Below, piece by piece: positions 4,557 to 8,291 of a stretch of DNA of 8,291 nucleotides. Origin of the DNA: Gammaproteobacteria bacterium (lineage in GTDB: Bacteria; Pseudomonadota; Gammaproteobacteria; Steroidobacterales; JABDKV01); NCBI GenBank assembly GCA_029862285.1, contig JAOTXR010000072.1, positions 1-8,291 on the forward strand. The letters run 5' to 3'. A program made the position numbers and the translations under genes. Within the stretch, counting starts at the first letter, position 1, and each line of letters opens with the position of its first letter. The notes under the pieces are model-generated. The model searched no databases. It was given only the letters and a program-made list of their open reading frames with translations, and was not told where the DNA came from.

Positions 4557-7118
4557 CTAGTTGCAGCCAGTAGCGCTCGGTCCCGGTGCCGCCAGGAAGA
4601 AGGCCTTGGCAATGGCCAGGTCGAGGAAACCCGTAAAACCATCACCGTCGTTGTCAGTGTCGAGATCGCCGCTGAGCAAAAAGTTTGTCTTGTAGACAGC
4701 GACGTCCGGGAAACTGACAAAACAGTCGTTTGGTGCCGCGACGTCCGGATCGCACCTATTGCCGATACCGTCGCCGTCGGTATCACGCTGGTCCGCATTG
4801 GCAATCAAAGTGCAATTGTCCGTATTATCGTTTACGCCATCTCCGTCGTTATCCACCGTAAAATTGAAGCGCATTATGCTGGGGTCATGATCAGTGGCCG
4901 GGTTGGGAAACTCGATGTCTGTATGCACGATGTCGTAGGCAGTGCCGGTCAGGGAATTGCTGACGAGTATGTGTTCCAGCGGTGATGAATTGCCCTCAAA
5001 AATAAAGGTATAGCCTTCGACGGCAGGCAGGGTCTGGGTCAGGTTGTTCAGCACGAATGCCGGTGACCCGGTTAGAATCTCCATTGGCGTTTCATACGAC
5101 CATTCATTGACGTCGCCCAGCACTATCACCTTATCGTCGCCGTTGGCCAGCAAATCGTCGACATAGCCGTTGACGACGCCGGCCTGGTCCTCGCGTCTTT
5201 CGACGCCACCGTTAATCGGCGGCTGGATTGCACCGAAGATCGGGCTACCACCGCCTTTGGAGGTGAAGTGCACATTGATCAGATGCAGGCGGGTGCCATT
5301 GAAATCGAACTCGCAATACAGCGGCTTGCGGCTGTTGGCAAACGCATCGCCGTCACCCAGATCCGGATCGAGCACGCGCGCACACGTAATCAGATCGACT
5401 CTGGCCGGTTGATAGAGGTAGCCGTTACGGATATTGCCACCGGGCTGACCACCGTCCTGGTTGTTGACCGGCGGAATGTCGACAAAGTCATAGGCCGGTC
5501 CACCTGCTGTGGTAATGGCATCGATCAGGGTCTGGTAACTCACACTGGCATCGACCACACCGGAATCAACGGAGCCGTCGTTGTCCTGGATCTCCTGTAG
5601 CGCGAGGATATCGGGACCGGCAAGGTTGGTCGCTATTTCTGCGGCGAGTGCAGCAAAACGCCCGCTACCCAGATCGTCGTCACCGTCAGCCGCATTCGCT
5701 TCCAGGTTCAGCACATTCATCGTTGCAACCGTGACTTGGGTGGCACTTCCCGTTGCGGTCGTTATTTCGGGGGTTAATCCTCCCGGGGTGAGGGTAAACG
5801 CTTGTGTAATCCTGACCTCGAAATTGCCGAAACCGTAGCTGACCACACCGGTGACATTGCCCAGTGAGTCGCCAACCGTTGCGTCGGCAGAGAAACCCGG
5901 TACCAAGTCGTTGTCGAGCTGCACCTGTATGCGTTCCGGGTTGAAATCACTTTCAGTTTGGGTGATCCCACCTCGGCTGTTGCGATTGGTGGCGTGCACC
6001 CCGTCGTTTGTAAGTACGAAGATCTCGCCAAAGCGGTTGGTCGGGCTGACAGCAACCGCGTCCTCGACAGTGACCCTCATGCCTTCGACGGTTTCATAGA
6101 AATCGATGCCGTCTTCGGCAGGATCGAATAACGCAAAGTTGTCGTTATCTATAATCTCTGTCGGTGGAAGACGACCGCTGCTGCCGATGATGACGGGAGC
6201 GGGCAGGGCATTGCCACTGCTGTTGATCACGACACTATCAGGAGATGCGATCTCGGTGATGGACAGGTTACCGGTGCCCACGCCACCGGGGGTGAACTCG
6301 GTGACCGAGCCGGTGACTTCGACATCGTCGCCTACCGCAACGGTCGGTGGCGTACTGGTAAATATGAACAGACCGTCCGACGTATCGTCGTCACCGTCTC
6401 CGGCCGGGTCCTGCATATAGAAACCGAATGCATTCACGGCAGTAACTACGCCAGTCGTTATTACCGGTATGCCTGCAACCGGCGACATGTGGCTGGCACC
6501 CTGTATCGCTGGTATCGCTACCGGAATGGGATCGGTCGACATGGTGCCGGGGTACAAACCGAGTCCGTTGAAAGTGTTTTGATCGAAGCCGTCCCACTCG
6601 ATTGCCGGATCGAAGGCATCGCTGCCATTGGCATCGCCAGTCGTGATGGTTTCCTTGCGCCGCAGCGTGTTGTCCTGGGTGCTGACCAGACCGGCGCCCC
6701 ATTCGCTGCCGGGATCCACACCGATCTGGCCGATGACATCGATCGTAGCGCCACCGCTGAGGGCAAGTTCCACGGCATCGTCGCCGTTGTACCAGGCGTT
6801 GGCATCGGTCTGATCGGCGACCACGAGAATCGCCGAGTCGGCAGAGGCATTGGCCAGTACGAACACGTCGTCGTTTGCGACGGTGCCACTCAGGGCAATC
6901 GTGTTACCCGCCGTCGTACCGCCGTTGAAGTACATGCGAACTTCATAACCGGTCAGATTTACCGGTGCGCCGGTATCGTTGTAGATTTCCAGCGCCTTGT
7001 TGTTGCTGCTGCCCTCGACATACTCGGTGAAACGCAGATCTGCCTGCGCCAGGCCCGCGACTGAAACAAGGACTCCGACAAAAACAGAGCCTGCAGCAGT
7101 ACGACGTAACTCGATCAT
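4557..7118 (-). CDS. Secreted ExeM/NucH-type endonuclease with lamin-tail domain, TSP3 repeats and dockerin-like tail
   Basis: An 853-residue exported protein. Domains in order: signal peptide 1-26 (cleavage after AQA); a lamin-tail domain about 27-195 (RFTEYVEGSSNNKALEIYN at its start); an OB-like region about 200-330 (GFYMQDPAGD, then VAVGDDVEVTGSV); and an endonuclease/exonuclease/phosphatase domain about 455-750. In the last, MNVLNL (467-472), LQEIQD with Glu 509, NVHFTS with His 617, LGDVNEW with Asp 669 and Asn 671, and TDHDP with His 744 form the expected metal and catalytic set. Residues 756-792 carry Asp-rich thrombospondin type 3 calcium loops with Cys 769 and 789. The tail (about 799-853) has two similar halves, F-P-D-V-A-V-Y-K and F-L-D-L-A-I-A-K, the second with an EF-hand-like loop (822-833), which is dockerin-like. 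Predicted role: extracellular DNA degradation. The start has a GGAG site and lies 34 bp after the PEP-CTERM gene. Confidence 0.88.
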   Translation of the reverse strand: MIELRRTAAGSVFVGVLVSVAGLAQADLRFTEYVEGSSNNKALEIYNDTGAPVNLTGYEVRMYFNGGTTAGNTIALSGTVANDDVFVLANASADSAILVVADQTDANAWYNGDDAVELALSGGATIDVIGQIGVDPGSEWGAGLVSTQDNTLRRKETITTGDANGSDAFDPAIEWDGFDQNTFNGLGLYPGTMSTDPIPVAIPAIQGASHMSPVAGIPVITTGVVTAVNAFGFYMQDPAGDGDDDTSDGLFIFTSTPPTVAVGDDVEVTGSVTEFTPGGVGTGNLSITEIASPDSVVINSSGNALPAPVIIGSSGRLPPTEIIDNDNFALFDPAEDGIDFYETVEGMRVTVEDAVAVSPTNRFGEIFVLTNDGVHATNRNSRGGITQTESDFNPERIQVQLDNDLVPGFSADATVGDSLGNVTGVVSYGFGNFEVRITQAFTLTPGGLTPEITTATGSATQVTVATMNVLNLEANAADGDDDLGSGRFAALAAEIATNLAGPDILALQEIQDNDGSVDSGVVDASVSYQTLIDAITTAGGPAYDFVDIPPVNNQDGGQPGGNIRNGYLYQPARVDLITCARVLDPDLGDGDAFANSRKPLYCEFDFNGTRLHLINVHFTSKGGGSPIFGAIQPPINGGVERREDQAGVVNGYVDDLLANGDDKVIVLGDVNEWSYETPMEILTGSPAFVLNNLTQTLPAVEGYTFIFEGNSSPLEHILVSNSLTGTAYDIVHTDIEFPNPATDHDPSIMRFNFTVDNDGDGVNDNTDNCTLIANADQRDTDGDGIGNRCDPDVAAPNDCFVSFPDVAVYKTNFLLSGDLDTDNDGDGFTGFLDLAIAKAFFLAAPGPSATGCN

Positions 7119-7152
7119 GTCACGCTCCAGCTATGAATTTTTTTACGTGGTT

Positions 7153-7956
7153 TCAGACGGGCCGCTTGCGTCGGGTCGCGCTTATGCCAAGCAGGCCGAG
7201 TGTTAGCAGTGCCAGCATAGCCGGTTCCGGTGCCCTGACGATCAGGTTCTGAAACACCATGGTGGCTTCGCTCCCGCCGTTTCCCTGTGCGGCCAGCGTC
7301 AGCGTCAGCTCCGAGCCGGATCCCAGGATGTCAGCGCTGAAAGTCTGCAGCATATTGCTCAGGATCACGCCGTCGAGTGTCATCGGGTCATCCAGTGTGA
7401 ACATATCGCCATCGGACAACGTGTAAGTCAGCGAGCCGTCCTCGTCGACAAAACTGCGGAACAGCGACATCAGCGGGCCACCGTCGATCGAATAGCTCAG
7501 GTCGAAGAAATCTTCCTCACCAAAGCCCACTGCATCTTCGAAATCCCCCATGGCACCTATGTCCAGCGATACCGACAAGTTGTTAAAGCCGCTGATGTCG
7601 AACACCCAGCTCGCGCTGACGGTGTCGGGGAAGATATCACCGTTTATAGTATCGGTGACGCCAAAAAAGCGCCCGGTGTTGTTCTCATCTATGATCCCCA
7701 AAGTATCGCCCGGAAAAATTGAGAGCGAATCGTCCAATAAGGCAAACGGAATCGACGCAGAAACACCACGCTGGTAAATCCCGAAGCCGTCGCCGGCACT
7801 GCTGTAGCCGCCCGCGTCGGTCACTTCGTTGCTGTAGCTGATCAGGTTCTGGCTGCCGCTACCGACCAGGTCGAAGCCAATGATATTGGTTGCGTTGGTG
7901 ACGGCCGGTAATGCCATGACGGACAGCAAAGCTGCCGTGATTGCGAAGCGTTTCAT
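7153..7956 (-). CDS. PEP-CTERM sorting domain surface protein
   Basis: A 267-residue exported protein with an N-terminal signal peptide (MKRFAITAALLSVMALPAVT, predicted cleavage after TNA at about 22) and a C-terminal PEP-CTERM tag: PEP at 243-245, a hydrophobic segment of about 15 residues, and a basic end (RRKR). Such tags are recognised by an exosortase, which processes the protein for export with exopolysaccharide. The region in between is acidic, rich in Asp, Gly and Ser, and probably all-beta (repeated D-G-x-L/F motifs); I do not recognise a catalytic domain, so it may be an adhesin or matrix component. The start at 7956 is set by GGGGAG six bases upstream; a TTG at 7971 that would add five residues overlaps that site and is rejected. 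The next gene downstream is the secreted nuclease, 34 bp away, so the two are probably co-transcribed. Confidence 0.88.
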   Translation of the reverse strand: MKRFAITAALLSVMALPAVTNATNIIGFDLVGSGSQNLISYSNEVTDAGGYSSAGDGFGIYQRGVSASIPFALLDDSLSIFPGDTLGIIDENNTGRFFGVTDTINGDIFPDTVSASWVFDISGFNNLSVSLDIGAMGDFEDAVGFGEEDFFDLSYSIDGGPLMSLFRSFVDEDGSLTYTLSDGDMFTLDDPMTLDGVILSNMLQTFSADILGSGSELTLTLAAQGNGGSEATMVFQNLIVRAPEPAMLALLTLGLLGISATRRKRPV

Positions 7957-7962
7957 CTTATT

Positions 7963-7968
7963 CTCCCC
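7963..7968 (-). promoter_or_regulatory. Ribosome binding site of the PEP-CTERM protein gene
   Basis: On the minus strand the sequence reads GGGGAG, six bases before ATG 7956. It supports the start at MKRF and excludes the upstream TTG at 7971, which lies immediately ahead of this site. Confidence 0.75.
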
Positions 7969-8123
7969 CAAAAAAAGACTTGCTTTTTGATGTTTTGTGT
8001 ACCGGAGATGCTAAAGCAGGGCGACATGATTTTCCACTTGAGACCCGGTACCAGAGCTAAGTGCCGGAATCGCAATGGCAGTCGAAACCAGTATCCAGCG
8101 CCGATGCGCGCACAGGCGGCGAT

Positions 8124-8291
8124 TCATTCGCAGGTCGTGTGCTCCAGATAGCATTGCATCGCCGGGCTGGCGGTGATGTCGAAACCATTCTTTGTGCGAG
8201 CGATAAACATGGCCGCGAGATTTTCGCGTGCTGCCAGCTCGGCGCCGGCATTCGGTCCCAGCACCAGCAGCGCGGTTGCAAAGGCATCGGC
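8124..8291 (-). CDS. C-terminal end of an ApbE-type FAD:protein FMN transferase (5' end outside window)
   Basis: The last 55 codons of a gene that begins beyond the right edge; the stop TGA is at 8126-8124. The visible part opens with ADAFATALLVLGPNAGAELA, the typical end of ApbE family proteins: an Ala-Asp-Ala/Thr turn followed by a helix in which A-x-A-L-x-V-L-G lies after the FAD/metal-binding region. It continues with NLAAMFIARTKNGFDITASP. ApbE proteins transfer FMN onto a Ser/Thr of flavoproteins such as NqrC/RnfG, or act on secreted flavoproteins. The final residues (MQCYLEHTTCE) are an uncommon Cys-containing tail. The 167 bases from this stop to the PEP-CTERM gene start contain no other gene, and whether the two are co-transcribed is unclear. 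Family assignment rests on the short motif only. Confidence 0.7.
   Translation of the reverse strand, partial: ADAFATALLVLGPNAGAELAARENLAAMFIARTKNGFDITASPAMQCYLEHTTCE

Noticed and set aside
4780..4860. Asp-rich repeats inside the nuclease gene as a DNA repeat or CRISPR-like array
   Set aside because: The periodicity is at protein level (thrombospondin type 3 loops), and the nucleotide units are not identical.
4521..4985. Plus-strand frame of 154 codons
   Set aside because: Antisense to the nuclease tail, whose Asp-rich TSP3 and dockerin-like motifs are clear; it also begins inside the terminator hairpin.
6489..7064. Plus-strand frame of 191 codons
   Set aside because: Antisense shadow of the lamin-tail domain of the nuclease; no ribosome site or recognisable domain.
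7957..7971. TTG start adding five residues to the PEP-CTERM protein
   Set aside because: The codon overlaps the sequence that acts as the ribosome site for the ATG at 7956.
8057..8287. Minus-strand frame of 76 codons near the right edge
   Set aside because: It is in another frame of the region where the ApbE-like C-terminus (8124-8291) gives a recognisable sequence; it also runs past that stop into non-coding sequence.

Overview
The window looks like a piece of a chromosome from a free-living, probably aquatic or sediment gammaproteobacterium. The evidence is a moderately GC-rich base composition, many lipoprotein signal peptides, a BamE/SmpA-like lipoprotein, and a surface protein with a C-terminal PEP-CTERM sorting tag, which implies an exosortase/EpsH system elsewhere in the genome. 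The exact lineage is an inference; nothing here (no rRNA or tRNA) fixes it. Nearly the whole window is coding. There is no insertion sequence, CRISPR array or phage gene.

Left part (1-939, + strand): the 3' end of a large gene that starts outside the window. The visible end reads like the tail of a STAND-type NTPase (nSTAND1 style: a helical end, a basic stretch and one membrane helix), followed by a class I glutamine-amidotransferase-like domain of the kind found in TCAF proteins and beside M60-like peptidases. The next block (990-2403, - strand) is a compact three-gene operon of lipoproteins: one BamE/SmpA-like protein and two paralogues of each other, the last pair overlapping by ATGA. Divergent from it (2548-3321, + strand) is a helix-turn-helix regulator. 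The 144-bp space between them carries a CAATAC/GTATTG inverted-repeat cluster that could be its operator.

Middle part (3329-4397, - strand): a lipoprotein with a secreted phospholipase A2-like Cys/His-Asp core, converging on the regulator with only 7 bp between stops, then a small DUF2934-type protein. Each lies downstream of a possible promoter, and hairpins occupy the spaces.

Right part (4557-7956, - strand): two genes read in the same direction 34 bp apart. The first encodes a PEP-CTERM surface protein. The second encodes an 853-residue secreted ExeM/NucH-type nuclease (lamin-tail domain, OB-like domain, endonuclease/exonuclease/phosphatase domain, calcium-binding thrombospondin type 3 repeats, dockerin-like tail). 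Together they suggest an extracellular or biofilm-matrix function. At the right edge (8124-8291, - strand) lie the last 55 codons of what looks like an ApbE family FAD:protein FMN transferase.

The common theme is the cell envelope and the outside of the cell: at least six of the eight protein genes visible (four lipoproteins, the PEP-CTERM protein and the nuclease) carry an export signal.
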